A stretch of 64,000 nucleotides of DNA, taken from positions 806,001-870,000 of the forward strand of contig NZ_CP106793.1 of NCBI RefSeq assembly GCF_025642135.1, in the 5' to 3' direction. A model generated the notes under the pieces. The model searched no databases. It was not told where the DNA came from and saw only the letters and a program-made list of their open reading frames with translations. Position 1 is the stretch's first letter. Every line of letters starts with the position of its first letter. Shown in pieces: positions 1 to 9,961 of the stretch. The position numbers and the translations under genes are program-made. This DNA is from Streptomyces cynarae. GTDB lineage: Bacteria > Actinomycetota > Actinomycetes > Streptomycetales > Streptomycetaceae.

Positions 1-215
1 AGGAGGGCGAGGACGTCGACGACGTCCGCCTGGTGGCCGCGCTCCCGTGCGCGCCTCGCGAGTTCCCCGGCGACCGTGTCGTGCCCGGCTCCCATGCTCG
101 CGCTCACGATCAGGATCCGCCGGGAGCCCTCAGGGGACGGGTCTGGGGCCGCAGAGGCGGTGAACGGTCCCGTCGAACGGGCTACTTCGTCCGCCGGGCG
201 GCGGGCAGGGGTCAT
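1..215 (-). CDS. MGDG synthase-type glycosyltransferase, N-terminal fragment (cut by window edge)
   Basis: Only the first 71 codons are inside the window; the gene continues past base 1. After a roughly 30-residue Pro/Ala-rich lead, the translation reads RRILIVSASMGAGHDTVA followed by ELARRARERGHQADVVDV. This is the signature start of the monogalactosyldiacylglycerol synthase / processive diacylglycerol glycosyltransferase family, in which the Gly-Ala-Gly-His loop begins the N-terminal Rossmann domain. Such enzymes transfer a sugar from a UDP-sugar to a lipid at the inner membrane face. The ATG at 215-213 is the first start in this frame. The acceptor and donor cannot be told from this fragment. 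Confidence 0.75.
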   Translation of the reverse strand, partial: MTPARRPADEVARSTGPFTASAAPDPSPEGSRRILIVSASMGAGHDTVAGELARRARERGHQADVVDVLAL

Positions 216-471
216 GGCCGCTCGCGTCGCTCGCCGTCGAGGTACGGGGGAAAATGCACGCACTGGTACTGATTGTCCCTGGCCGCACTTTCCAAACACG
301 CACCTGTTGCGGGTTTCGGGGTGTGGCGAGCGGGATACTCACCGTCCGCTTCGTCCGCTTCAACCCTCTCAGCGCAGGAGTGCTCGAAGCTCAGGAGCAC
401 CCGACCAAAAGCCGTCGCCACCCGTCCGTCCGTCCGGTGTTCGCCGTCGCAGCCGAGCCGAGGTCGCCGCC

Positions 472-1323
472 ATGTCCCATGCTCCCTCACCTCCTCGATC
501 AGTCCCCGCCCTCTCCGAGGACGCTCCGTCGCCCGCCGCGGGCGCCGCGTCCCGACACACCGGTGGCCGGGGGGCCCACCCGGGCACGGCACTGGTGACC
601 GGCGCGTCCTCCGGCATCGGGGCCGCCGTCGCGCGCCGGCTGGCCGCCGAGGGCGGCTGGCGACTGGTGCTGAACGGGCGGGACGCGACCCGCCTCGCGC
701 AGGTCGCCGAACGGGCAGCGGCGACCGGTTACCCGGCGGATCTCACCCGCCCCGGAGCCGGCCGGCAGCTGACCGAGTTCACCCTCGAGCGGATGGGCCG
801 CGTCGACCTGCTGGTGGCGTGCGCCGGGATCGGCTGGGCCGGCGAGTTCAGCAGCATGCCCCCACGCGCCATCGACGAGGTGATCGACGTCGATCTGCTC
901 GCCACTCTGCATCTGGTACGGCAGCTCGTCCCCCACATGGTCCAAGCGGGCTCCGGGCGTGTGGTGATCGTCGGATCGCTGGCGGGCGCGGTCGGCGTGC
1001 GAGGTGAAGCCGTCTACTCCGCGGCCAAGGCGGCGCTGGCGGCTTTCGCCGACGCCCTGCGCTACGAACTGCGCGGCACCGGGGTGCGGGTCAGCCTCGT
1101 GGTCCCCGGCGTGGTGGACACCCCCTTCTTCGAGCGCCGGGGTGCGCCCTACCGCAGGTCCCGGCCGAGGCCGGTGCCGCCCGAGCGGGTGGCGGACGCC
1201 GTCTGGTGCGCGGTGAGCCGGGGCCGGGACGAGGTGTACGTGCCCCGCTGGCTGCGGCTGCCCGCCCGGATCCGTGGTGCGGCGCCCTGCCTGTACCGGC
1301 GGCTCGCCGCCACGTTCGGATGA
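472..1323 (+). CDS. Short-chain dehydrogenase/reductase (SDR)
   Basis: A 283-residue classical SDR. After about 40 disordered Pro/Ala/Ser residues comes the nucleotide loop TGASSGIG (about residues 42-49), then CAGIG in place of the usual NAG(G) motif, a serine in VIVGSLAG, and the catalytic YSAAK. It should be an NAD(P)H-dependent oxidoreductase; the substrate cannot be inferred. I start at ATG 472. The open frame extends upstream, but that part has no family similarity and overlaps the promoter side of the divergent glycosyltransferase. The Rossmann fold itself begins about 120 bases after this start, so the true start could be somewhat downstream. The gene lies 8 bases upstream of the next membrane-protein gene, so the two are probably cotranscribed. 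Confidence 0.85.
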   Translation: MSHAPSPPRSVPALSEDAPSPAAGAASRHTGGRGAHPGTALVTGASSGIGAAVARRLAAEGGWRLVLNGRDATRLAQVAERAAATGYPADLTRPGAGRQLTEFTLERMGRVDLLVACAGIGWAGEFSSMPPRAIDEVIDVDLLATLHLVRQLVPHMVQAGSGRVVIVGSLAGAVGVRGEAVYSAAKAALAAFADALRYELRGTGVRVSLVVPGVVDTPFFERRGAPYRRSRPRPVPPERVADAVWCAVSRGRDEVYVPRWLRLPARIRGAAPCLYRRLAATFG

Positions 1324-1330
1324 GCGGCGG

Positions 1331-2292
1331 GTGAGCGCTCTCACCGTCGTACTCGCGCTGCTCACGGCGCTGTCCAACGCATCGGCCTCCGTGCTGCAAC
1401 GACGTGCGGCGACGGACGAACCCGGGGGCGGCCGCGGGGTGCGACAGGCGGTGCGCTGGCTCGGTCATGTACTGCGGCGGCCGTACTGGCTGGCGGGGAC
1501 CGGGCTGCTGGCGCTGTCGACCGTGTTCCAGGCGGCCGCGCTGGCCGTGGGCAGCCTGGCCGTCGTACAGCCCCTGCTGGCCACCGAGTTGCTGTTCACC
1601 CTGGCCGTCGGCGGCCTCGTCTTCCGCGCTCCCCCGAGTCGGCGCACCTGGCTGGCCTTCACCGCCCTCGCCGCCGGCCTGGCGCTGTTCCTGGGCGTCG
1701 CAGCGCCCTCCCCGGCCGGACCACGGCCCTGCCGGGGCGCTGGCTTCCGGCGGGGGTGGCCGTGGTGTGCGCCGTGGTGGCTCTTGTCGTCTCGGCCCGT
1801 GCGGTGCGGGGGGCGCCGCGGGCCGCGCTCCTGGGGCTTGCGAGCGCGGTGTCGTTCGCCGCCACGGCAGCGCTGCTGAAGGAGGTCATGGGACGGCTCC
1901 CGCAGGGCGTGGGGGCCGTGCTGACGCAGTGGCCGCCGTACGTGACGGCGCTGATCGGCGTGGTCAGCTTCTTGCTGTTGCAGAGCGCGTTCCGGGCCGG
2001 GTCGCTGACGGCGTCGCAGCCGGCTCTGACCCTCGGGGACGCGATGGTCAGTGTGGCGCTGGGATCGGCGCTTTTCGACGAGCAGATCGCGCTCGGGGTG
2101 CGGGTGCTGCCCGAGGTGCTCGGCTTCGCGCTCATCGGTGCGGGCAGTATCGGACTGGCGGGCGCCCCGTGGGCCGGCGGCGCCTGGGACACGGCACCGA
2201 ACGGCCGGGACGGTCCGGGTCCCGAGGCCCGGGAGCGGGCGCCGGGGAGGCCTTCGGCCGGTGGACCGGACCGCGACCGGCCGGGCCTGTGA
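1331..2292 (+). CDS. DMT/EamA-like multi-pass membrane protein (frameshifted)
   Basis: Two frames together give one protein of about 320 residues resembling actinobacterial DMT-superfamily proteins. It starts at GTG 1331 with a hydrophobic helix ending in ASASVLQRRAA; internal motifs include VVQPLLATELLFTL and TASQPALTLGDAMVS. The same motifs recur in the gene at 3441, so the two are paralogues. The first frame ends its similarity near 1710 and resumes one frame back. Adding one C to the CCCC run at 1710-1713 rejoins them as PSPGRTTALPGRW. About 8-10 membrane helices are expected; the transported substrate is unknown. The C-terminal 40 residues are low complexity. Confidence 0.75.
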
Positions 2293-2447
2293 CGACGATT
2301 CCGGTCCACGGCGGTCTCGATCCGTGCCAGTCCCGATCCACGCCGACCCCGCTCCATGACGGTCCCGCCCCGACGACGCCCCGTCCCCACGACGGCCCGG
2401 CACCCGGCGAAGCCCCGGGTTCCTGAAGACAAGGAGGCAGTTGCCCT

Positions 2448-3243
2448 ATGACTCGTCCTCACGGTCCCTCCGCCGGCGGACGCGCGGCGGCTCTCCTGGC
2501 GCCGGTCGCGACGGTCGCGGCCGTGCACATCGGCCCCGCCGCCACCTGGCTGCCCGGCCTGCGGCGCCGCTTCCTCCCCGGGCTCGCCGGGGTGGGTCGC
2601 CCCGACCACATCGCGCTCACCTTCGACGACGGGCCCGATCCCGGCTCCACGCCGCACTTCCTCGACGCGCTGGACGACCTCGGCGTCCGGGCGACGTTCT
2701 TCGTGCTGGGCGAGAACGTGGTGCGCTACCCGGCGGTGGCGCGGGAGATCGCGGAGCGCGGGCATGAGCTCGCCGTGCACGGCTGGAGCCACGACCGGCC
2801 CTGGCTGCCGTCCCCCGCCCGCGACACGGCGGACCTGGTCCGGACGGTGGACACGGTCCACGACGCGGCGGGCCGCCGCCCCGGTGGTACCGGCCGCCGT
2901 ACGGGATCCTCACGTCGGGACGCTGGGCGGCGGCCCGGCGGGTCGGCCTGCGGCCGGTGCTGTGGACGGCCTGGGGCAAGGACTGGACGGCCGACGCCAC
3001 GCCCGCGTCCGTACGCGCCACGGCCGGTGCGGAGTTGCGGGGTGGCGGCACCCTTCTGCTGCACGACTCGGACCATGCCGCGGCGGTCGGCTGCTGGCGT
3101 GCCACGCTCGGGGCGCTGCCCGGCATCGTGGACGACTGCCGGGAGGCGGGACTGTCGGTCGGGCCGCTGGGCGAGCACGGTGTGGAAGCCGACGCGGAGG
3201 AGACCGCGGCGCGGGAGGCGGCGGGGGCGGCCGCGGCGCCTGA
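2448..3243 (+). CDS. Polysaccharide deacetylase (NodB/CE4 family), frameshifted
   Basis: An AAGGAGG site precedes ATG 2448. An N-terminal hydrophobic/arginine-rich anchor is followed by the NodB hallmark ALTFDDGPDP (about residues 52-61), then HELAVHGWSHDRP, which supplies the metal-binding histidines. Catalysis would be metal-dependent N-deacetylation of a cell-wall or surface glycan. Similarity leaves this frame at 2880 and resumes one frame back at RWYRPPYGIL, the usual RPPYG motif. One C missing from the CCCC run at 2879-2882 explains this. The resumed frame then runs into the next gene without a stop. A second missing G in the G5 run at 3223-3227 would end it at TGA 3241-3243, giving about 265 residues, so the 3' end is inferred. 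Confidence 0.75.
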
Positions 3244-3440
3244 CATCCGCCGAGGAAGGAACCGGACCGCGGTCGCGATCGGGCGGTCACCGGGGTCGCC
3301 GGAACACCGGCTGTCGGCCCCCGCGCCCGCCTGGTCGCCCCGCTCCGGCTGTCGCGGGCGACCGGCGACCGGCTCTGCGGTCGGTCCGGTCGCGGTGTTC
3401 CGAGGCCGCCTGCTCCGGGCCCCCGGGGCATTCTGGAGGG

Positions 3441-4430
3441 GTGATCCTTCTCGCCGGGCTGTTCGCCGTCATGGGTGCCGCCAGCAATGCGGTCGGCACC
3501 GCGTTCCAGCGCAAGGCGGCGTCCACGGTCGCGCGCGGCGGCGGCCTGCGGCTGCTGATCGAGCTGGCCCACCGGCCGGCCTGGGTGATCGGCATCGGCG
3601 GCGTCGTCGGCGCCGCGCTGTTCCAGGCACTCGCCCTGGTCAACGGGCCGATGGCCCTGGTGCAGCCGCTGTTCGTGCTGGAGCTGCCGTTCGCGCTGAT
3701 GATCGCCGCTCCACTGATGCGGCGGCGGCTGCCGGCCGCGGCCTGGTGGGGAATCACCGGTGTCGTCATGGGGCTTGCCCTGGTGCTCGGCTCCGCCGCT
3801 CCGTCCGGGGTGGTGGACCAGGCGTCCATGGTGCGCTGGATCCCGGTCCTCGCGGCCTGCCTGGGTGCCATGGCCGCCGCGGTCGCCATCGCCCGCCCGG
3901 GACGACCGCCGCTGTTCCGGGCCGCCGTGCTGGCCGCGGCCTCCGCTGTCGGCAACGCCCTGACCGCGGCGCTGCTGAAGTCCGCCACGGGCAGGTTCGC
4001 GCAGGGCGGCATCGGCGCCTTCCTGCAGTCCTGGCAGACCTACGGGTTCGCGCTCACCGGTGTCAGCGCCATCCTGCTGCTGGAGAACGCGCTCCAGGCG
4101 GGCTGGCTGACCGCGTCCCAGCCGGCGCTCACCATCGGGGATGCGACGGTGAGCCTGCTGCTCGGCATCACCCTGTTCGACGAGCGGATCCGGACCGGCT
4201 GGTGGCTGCTGCCCGAGGCCGTCGGCGTCGCCGTGATCGTGTGGGGGGTGGTGAGACTGAGCCGGGTGGTGTCGAAGGTCCAGGCGGCGGAGGCCGACCC
4301 CCGGCAGGCGTTTGTGGGCGGGGGCCACGGGGACTCGGGGCCGCAGGAGGACGAGGGCTGCGACAGCCGGGGTCCGCGCACCCAGCGGGGACGGGGACCC
4401 GCGGGAGAGCGGCCCGAAAGCGAAGGCTGA
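3441..4430 (+). CDS. DMT/EamA-like multi-pass membrane protein
   Basis: An intact 329-residue protein. It starts at GTG 3441 inside the first helix (VILLAGLFAVMGAASNAVG) and contains about nine further hydrophobic segments. Motifs GPMALVQPLFVLELPFAL and LTASQPALTIGDATVS match the gene at 1331, so a duplication flanks the deacetylase. The purine-rich GGAGGG directly abuts the GTG, which is unusually tight. ATG 3471 is the alternative start but would cut the first helix. The last 55 residues are hydrophilic and low complexity. Such proteins are usually annotated as permeases of the drug/metabolite transporter superfamily; no substrate is suggested by the sequence. Confidence 0.75.
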   Translation: MILLAGLFAVMGAASNAVGTAFQRKAASTVARGGGLRLLIELAHRPAWVIGIGGVVGAALFQALALVNGPMALVQPLFVLELPFALMIAAPLMRRRLPAAAWWGITGVVMGLALVLGSAAPSGVVDQASMVRWIPVLAACLGAMAAAVAIARPGRPPLFRAAVLAAASAVGNALTAALLKSATGRFAQGGIGAFLQSWQTYGFALTGVSAILLLENALQAGWLTASQPALTIGDATVSLLLGITLFDERIRTGWWLLPEAVGVAVIVWGVVRLSRVVSKVQAAEADPRQAFVGGGHGDSGPQEDEGCDSRGPRTQRGRGPAGERPESEG

Positions 4431-4460
4431 CCTGGTGACCGGCCCCGAGGGAGCATTCGT

Positions 4461-4952
4461 ATGACGGTGGAGGACACGCGCTACGACCAGAGCGGCGACA
4501 CGCCGCTGGCGGGCTACGCGCTCCTGGCGACGACGTTCACGGCGGGTGCCGCGCTGTTCGCCGCGGTGGCGCGCCGCCGGGGGCTGCGGCTGCCGCAGCA
4601 GGTGCCGCCGTGGGACGTGGCCCTGCTGGGGACGGCGACGTTCAAGGCGTCCCGGCTGCTGACCAAGGACAAGGTGACCAGCTTTCTGCGGGCGCCGTTC
4701 ACCCGGCGGGAGTCCGACAGCACGGCCAACGAGGTGATGGAGGAGGCGCGCGGCAGCGGTGTGCGGCAGGCCGTGGGCGACCTGCTCTCCTGCCCGTTCT
4801 GCACGTCCGCTTGGGTGGCGGGGGCGCTGGTCTGCTCCTACGCCTCCGCGCCGAGGGCCACCCGGCTGGTGTGCGCGGGGCTCACGGCCGTCACGGTGTC
4901 GGACTGGCTGCAGTACGGGTGGAGTGCGACGGCCGAGGCGGCCGAGGGCTGA
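4461..4952 (+). CDS. DUF1360 family membrane protein
   Basis: A 163-residue protein with three hydrophobic segments and the family-typical TFKASRLLTKDKVTSFLRAPF and LLSCPFCTSAWVAG motifs. The paired cysteines in CPFC are a hallmark of DUF1360 proteins, which are small Gram-positive membrane proteins; some relatives are associated with the spore coat. Its function is unknown. It starts 30 bases after the preceding membrane-protein gene with a GAGGGAG site, so it probably shares that transcript. Confidence 0.8.
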   Translation: MTVEDTRYDQSGDTPLAGYALLATTFTAGAALFAAVARRRGLRLPQQVPPWDVALLGTATFKASRLLTKDKVTSFLRAPFTRRESDSTANEVMEEARGSGVRQAVGDLLSCPFCTSAWVAGALVCSYASAPRATRLVCAGLTAVTVSDWLQYGWSATAEAAEG

Positions 4953-4978
4953 GGTGAGGTCGGTCGCCTGACAGGAGG

Positions 4979-6729
4979 TCAGGCGTGCGCCTCGGGGTCC
5001 TCGGCCAGCCGTGCGGCGGTCTCCAGCAGCAGGGCGTGGACGAACGCCTGTGGGAGGTTGCCCCGCAACTGCCGCTGGGCGATGTCGAACTCCTCCGCGT
5101 ACAGGCCGGACGCCCCGCAGGCGGCACGGTTGCGTTCGAACCAGCGGTGGGCGTCGATCAGCCGGCCCTGCTGGTGCTCGGCGAGCGCCATGACGAACCC
5201 GCACAGCAGGAACGCCCCCTCGGCCTCCCCGAGGGGGCGTTCGTCGTGCCGGAAGCGGTAGATGTAGTGGTCCTGGGCCAGCCGGCGACGGCAGTCGGCC
5301 AGGGTGGCGCGGGTGCGGTCGTCGCCCGGGGGCAGAGCGCCGCGTACGGCCGGCAGCAGCAGGGCGGCGTCGGCCTCCGGGTCGTCGGGGTGCGCTGCCA
5401 GTGGCCGTCGGGGTGCAGGCAGCGCTGCGCGGTGGTGTCGAGGAGGGTGCCGGCGAGCCGGGCGCAGTGGTCGGAGAGCGGATGGCGGGGGGCCGCGGCG
5501 GCCAGCGCGCGCAACCCGGCGACGCAGGTCAGCCGGCTGTGGGTCCACCACTGGGAGTCCAGCTCCCAGATCCCGGCGTCCGGCTCCCGCCAGCGCCCGG
5601 TGATGGCGCGCACCGCGATCTCGGCGGCCTTCCACCCGTCGGCGTCCAGCCGCTGCCGGCGCTCGGCCGCCGCGAACAGCAGCAGGGCCTCGCCGTAGCA
5701 GTCGAGCTGGAACTGTTCCCTGACGTGGTTGCCGACTCGGCTGAACCCGCCGGGATAACCGGGCAGGTCGAGTTCTCTCTGGTCGGGGACGGGGGTGCCG
5801 TGCACGGTGTAGGCGGGGGCCAGGCGCGGGCCGTCCTCCCGCAGCCTCTCGCCGACGAAGCGCACGGCCCCGTCGAGGAGTTCGGGGGCGCCGGTGGCGG
5901 CCGCGGCCTGCCCTGCGTAGCTCTGGTCGCGGATCCACACGTAGCGGTAGTCGTAGTTGCGCCCCGCCTCGGCGCGTTCGGGCAGGCTGGTGGTGGCGGC
6001 CGCGACCATGCCGCCGCCGTGGGTGGTCAGTCCGCGCAGGACGGTGTAGGCACGGCGGGCGTCGCGCGGGGCGATCGTGTGGTCGAGTGCGGGTACGGCC
6101 TCGCGCCAGGCCCGTTCCGTCGCGGCCCAGGCCTCGGCGGCCCGCGGCGCGGTGCGGGGCAGGGGTGAGGCGGAGCACTCGAGGACCAGGTCGTGGCGCT
6201 CGCCGGGCTCCAGCACGATCTCGGCCGTCAGGCCCTGACCGCGGGCGGCGGCGAACGGGGCGCCCTGCCAGCGCAGGCGGTGGGAGCCCGAGGTGAGGTA
6301 CCACACGCCGTCGTCGGTGCGGTGGGCGGAGGCCAGTGGGGAGCGGCCGTAGTCGCCGTGCGGCTCGAGCAGGACCTGTACGTGGGCCACCGTGTCGACG
6401 GCGTGCAGTTGCCGCAGCAGCACCAGGCGGCCGGGCTCACCGGGGAAGGCCAGGGCCTCCCGGCACTCGATGACGCCGTCGGTGGTGACCCAGCGGCTGC
6501 GCCAGATGAGGGTGCCCTCTTCGTAGTAGCCGCCGAAGACGTGGCGGGCCCTGGGCGTGACGGCGTAGACACCGCCGCCGCCGATGAGTGAGGCGAAGAC
6601 CGCGTCGTTGTGCCAGCCGGGTGAGCACAGCCAGCCGATGTCGCCGCAGGGGCCGATCAGCGCGCCGCGTTCCCCGTCGGCCAGCAACGCGTAGTCGTGC
6701 AGCGCGTGCGGCGGGAACGATGTGCTCAT
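4979..6729 (-). CDS. Glycoside hydrolase family 15 protein (glucoamylase/trehalase-like), frameshifted
   Basis: The restored protein is about 583 residues, normal for cytoplasmic GH15 proteins of actinobacteria. An N-terminal beta domain (YALLADGERGALIGPCGDIG, about residues 14-33) precedes an (alpha/alpha)6 barrel containing YDYRYVWIRDQSY, REQFQLDCYGEALLL and WELDSQWWTHSRL. No signal peptide is visible, so it should act inside the cell on alpha-linked glucans or trehalose; the exact substrate is uncertain. The reading frame breaks at GGGG 5387-5390. One added base rejoins HPDGHWQR to PDDPEADAALLLPAV and on to a stop at 4979. It is divergent from the epimerase operon at 7193. Confidence 0.85.
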
Positions 6730-7192
6730 GGGTGCTGCCTCCTGGTTGGGCCGACTGGGGGCACGCGGCGCGCGGAGTCGCAGGGATCTCAGGCCGTACG
6801 GCTACCCAATTCGAGCTGCGGCATTGGCGCCGAGTGTGTGAGAAGCGGCCCCGGACGGCTGGAGAGATCCGGTGATTGGCCTGTGGCCGGTGGGGAAACC
6901 GGTGCCGCATGTCAACGACCCGGCGACGTCCGCCGTCCCGTCCGGTGCCCCCACCGCGCCCTGCCGCACCGCCACGGGCGCCCGTGGGTGCAGCTGCCGT
7001 GCCCGTCAGGTGGCGTGCGCACCGTGGGTCCTCACGCTGCGTCACTCACTCGGATGACCTACACCACCGAGCCACCGGCGCCGCGGCGACGGACGCTGAT
7101 CGGGGTACTCGACGGTCTTCCGCGACGTCAGCGGCCCGATCGCCCGGAAAACGGGCCCGACGAGCCGTCGCCGCGTAGGGAGGAGTTCTTCA
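6730..7192 (+). other. Divergent intergenic region, no gene seen
   Basis: These 463 bases separate the GH15 gene (minus) from the glycan operon (plus) and must carry both promoters. The part around 6795-6900 is the least GC-rich, including ACCCAATTCGAGC and GGTGATTGGCCTG, and is the likeliest promoter zone. I cannot assign a convincing -35/-10 pair. A good ribosome site, GGGAGGAG, lies just before ATG 7193. Confidence 0.4.
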
Positions 7193-8155
7193 ATGGCCAG
7201 CCCTTTGACACGGAACTGGGACCACGCCGTCGTCACCGGCGGCGCGGGCTTCGTCGGTTCCCACCTGTGCGCCGCCCTGCTGGACGCGGGCGCCGCGGTC
7301 ACCTGCGTGGACGACTTCAGCACCGGCCGGCCGGAGAACGTGGCGCCCTTGCTCGACCGGCCCGGGTTCACGCTGGTGAGGGGGAATGTGTCGGAGGGGC
7401 TGACCGTCGACCGGAAGCCGGATCTCATACTCCACTTCGCCTCCCCCGCGTCGCCCGCCGACTATCTGCGCCTCCCCCTGCACACGATGGACACCGGCAG
7501 CCTGGGCACGCGCAACGCCCTGGACCTGGCGCACCGCTCGGGCGCGCGCTTCGTGCTCGCCTCGACCTCCGAGGTCTACGGGGACCCGCAGCAGAACCCG
7601 CAGGACGAGCGGTACTGGGGGCATGTGAACCCGGTCGGCCCGCGCAGCGTGTACGACGAGGCCAAGCGGTTCGGTGAGGCCCTGACCACCGCGCACGCCG
7701 AGGCGAAGGGCACCGACACCGGCATCGTGCGCCTGTTCAACACCTACGGCCCGCGGATGCGCGGGCACGACGGCCGCGCGGTTCCGACGTTCGTGCGGCA
7801 GGCGCTCGCCGGTGAGCCGCTGACGGTCACCGGTGACGGACGCCAGACGCGGTCCCTGTGCTACGTCGACGACACCGTCCGCGGCATTCTCGCGGCGGCG
7901 GCGCACGGCATGCGCGGTCCGGTGAACATCGGCAACCCCTCCGAGATCACCATGCTCGACCTCGCCCGCCTGGTCGTCCGGCTCGCCGGGTCGTCGTCGG
8001 AGATCCGGTTCATCGAGCGGCCGACGGACGACCCGGCCGTGCGCTGCCCCGACATCACGCTGGCCCGCGACAAGCTCGGCTGGGAGCCGCAGGTGGACGC
8101 CGAGGAAGGGCTGAGCCGCACCATCGACTGGTTCCGCACCACCGCCGGCGCCTGA
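7193..8155 (+). CDS. NAD-dependent nucleotide-sugar epimerase/decarboxylase (UXS-like extended SDR)
   Basis: A 320-residue extended SDR with NAD loop GGAGFVGSH at residues 17-25, the SPASPADY segment and YDEAKRFGE (catalytic Tyr and Lys). The combination resembles UDP-glucuronate decarboxylase and dTDP-glucose 4,6-dehydratase relatives, and the SPASP segment favours the UXS group. It should convert a nucleotide-activated sugar for the glycosyltransferases that follow. A close paralogue sits at 26714-27736. It is the first gene of the + strand glycan operon and has a strong ribosome site. Whether it makes a pentose or acts as the heptose epimerase is not decided by the sequence; it lacks an obvious HldD-type signature. 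Confidence 0.85.
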   Translation: MASPLTRNWDHAVVTGGAGFVGSHLCAALLDAGAAVTCVDDFSTGRPENVAPLLDRPGFTLVRGNVSEGLTVDRKPDLILHFASPASPADYLRLPLHTMDTGSLGTRNALDLAHRSGARFVLASTSEVYGDPQQNPQDERYWGHVNPVGPRSVYDEAKRFGEALTTAHAEAKGTDTGIVRLFNTYGPRMRGHDGRAVPTFVRQALAGEPLTVTGDGRQTRSLCYVDDTVRGILAAAAHGMRGPVNIGNPSEITMLDLARLVVRLAGSSSEIRFIERPTDDPAVRCPDITLARDKLGWEPQVDAEEGLSRTIDWFRTTAGA

Positions 8156-8299
8156 CCCGCGCGCCCGCCTCCGGCCGCGCCCCGCGGCAGCGGACGTGCC
8201 CCGTCGTCCGGGTTCCGTGCCGGACGCTGCGCCCCGCGCCCGCCCCCTCACCACCCGCTTCCGTCCGGCTCACGAATCGCCGAAAGGCCTCGGAACCCC

Positions 8300-9961
8300 A
8301 TGCGCATCCTCGGAATCAACGCCCTGTTCCACGACCCGGCCGCCGCCCTGGTGATCGACGGCCGGACCGTCGCCGCTGCCGAGGAGGAGCGGTTCTCCCG
8401 GCGCAAGCACGGCAAGCGGCCGGTGCCGTTCTCCGCCTGGGAACTGCCGGAGAAGGCCGCCGCGTGGTGCCTCGGGCGCGCCGGACTGCGCCCCCAGGAC
8501 CTCGACGCCGTCGTCTACTCCTACGATCCGGACCTCGCCCGGCCGGCCGAGGCCATGGGCCTGGACGACCCCTGGGACCACCTGCGGCAGACCTACGCCC
8601 GCGAGGCCCCCGGCTTCCTGAAGACGGCGCTGCCGGGCCTCGACCCCGGCATCGTCCGCTTCGTGCCGCACCACATGGCGCACGCCGCGTCCGGCGCCTT
8701 CGCCGCGCCCGACGCCGGGGACTCCTCCGTGCTGGTGCTGGACGGCCGGGGGGAGCGCGCCTCACACCTGGCCGCGCGCCGGGTCGGGGACCGTCTGGAG
8801 CCCCTGTACGCGCAGGAACTGCCGCATTCCCTGGGGTTGGTCTACGAGGACCTCACCGAACACCTCGGGTTCCTCAGGTCCTCCGACGAGTTCAAGGTGA
8901 TGGCGCTCGCCTCGCACGGCCGCCCGCGCATGCTCGCCGAGCTGCGCCGCCATGTGTACCCCACGGGCGACGGCGGCTTCCACGCCACCGGTGTGCCCTG
9001 GCACGAGCTGTGCCCGCCGCGCGGCCCGGACGAGCCGTGGACCCAGGACCACGCGGACGTGGCCGCGAGCGCCCAGGCCGTGCTGGAGGAGACGCTGCTC
9101 GACCTGGTGCGCTGGCTGCACGGCAGGACGCACCACGACGTGCTCACACTCGCCGGGGGCGTCGCGCTGAACTGCGTGGCGAACTCGCGGATCGCCCGCG
9201 AGGGGCCCTTCTCGCGGGTGTGGGTGCAGCCCGCGGCCGGTGACGCGGGCACGGCTCTGGGCGGGGCGCTGCTGCTGGCCGCCGGGCAGGGGGACGAGCC
9301 GGAGCCCATGCCGGGGGCCGATCTGGGCCGGGACTGGTCGGACGCGGAGCTCGGGGCATGGCTGAAGACGGCGGCGGTGCCCTTCGAGCGGCCCGCGGAC
9401 ATCGCCCGGACCGTCGCCGAGACCCTCGCGGACAACGGGATCGTGGCCTGGTTCCAGGGCCGTTCCGAGTACGGCCCCCGGGCGCTGGGGCACCGCTCGC
9501 TACTGGCCCACCCCGGGCACGCGGGCAACCTGGAGCGGCTCAACGACGTCAAGGGCCGCGAGCAGTTCCGGCCGGTGGCGCCGATGGTCCTCGCCGACCG
9601 CGCCTCGGAGGTCTTCGACGGTCCGCTGCCCAGCCCGTTCATGCTGTTCGTGCACGACGTGGCCGAGGCGTGGCGGGACCGCATCCCGGCGGTCGTGCAC
9701 GTCGACGGCACGGCCCGCATCCAGACCGTCGACCCGGCCAAGGAGCCGCTGGTCGCCCGCATGCTCGGTGAGTTCGAACGGCTCACCGGGCTTCCCGTGG
9801 TCGTCAACACCAGCCTGAACACGGCGGGCCGGCCCATGGTGGACGATCCGCGCGACGCACTGGAGTGCTTCGGCTCCTCCCCCGTCGACCTCCTCGCCAT
9901 CGGCCCGTACGCGGTGCGGCGCGGGGACTTCTTCCGCGGCGCCGACGCGAGGAGCACGTGA
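8300..9961 (+). CDS. Carbamoyltransferase (NodU/CmcH family)
   Basis: 553 residues, the normal length for the family. It begins MRILGINALFHDPAAALV and contains FVPHHMAHAASGAFAAP (the conserved His pair of the first domain), LTLAGGVALNCVANSRI, and FQGRSEYGPRALGHRSLL in the C-terminal ATP/carbamoyl-adenylate (YrdC-like) half. These enzymes move a carbamoyl group from carbamoyl phosphate, through an adenylate, to a sugar hydroxyl. In this operon it would decorate the glycan or its precursor. Its TGA overlaps the next gene's ATG (TGATG), indicating coupling to the GT2 gene. Confidence 0.9.
   Translation: MRILGINALFHDPAAALVIDGRTVAAAEEERFSRRKHGKRPVPFSAWELPEKAAAWCLGRAGLRPQDLDAVVYSYDPDLARPAEAMGLDDPWDHLRQTYAREAPGFLKTALPGLDPGIVRFVPHHMAHAASGAFAAPDAGDSSVLVLDGRGERASHLAARRVGDRLEPLYAQELPHSLGLVYEDLTEHLGFLRSSDEFKVMALASHGRPRMLAELRRHVYPTGDGGFHATGVPWHELCPPRGPDEPWTQDHADVAASAQAVLEETLLDLVRWLHGRTHHDVLTLAGGVALNCVANSRIAREGPFSRVWVQPAAGDAGTALGGALLLAAGQGDEPEPMPGADLGRDWSDAELGAWLKTAAVPFERPADIARTVAETLADNGIVAWFQGRSEYGPRALGHRSLLAHPGHAGNLERLNDVKGREQFRPVAPMVLADRASEVFDGPLPSPFMLFVHDVAEAWRDRIPAVVHVDGTARIQTVDPAKEPLVARMLGEFERLTGLPVVVNTSLNTAGRPMVDDPRDALECFGSSPVDLLAIGPYAVRRGDFFRGADARST

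Noticed and set aside
76..471. Upstream extension of the SDR reading frame
   Set aside because: No family-like sequence, and it overlaps the divergent glycosyltransferase start; ATG 472 is the better start.
2957..4438. A single 493-residue protein joining the deacetylase and the second membrane gene
   Set aside because: The second part is a shadow of the DMT gene in another frame; the family sequence ends near 3240.
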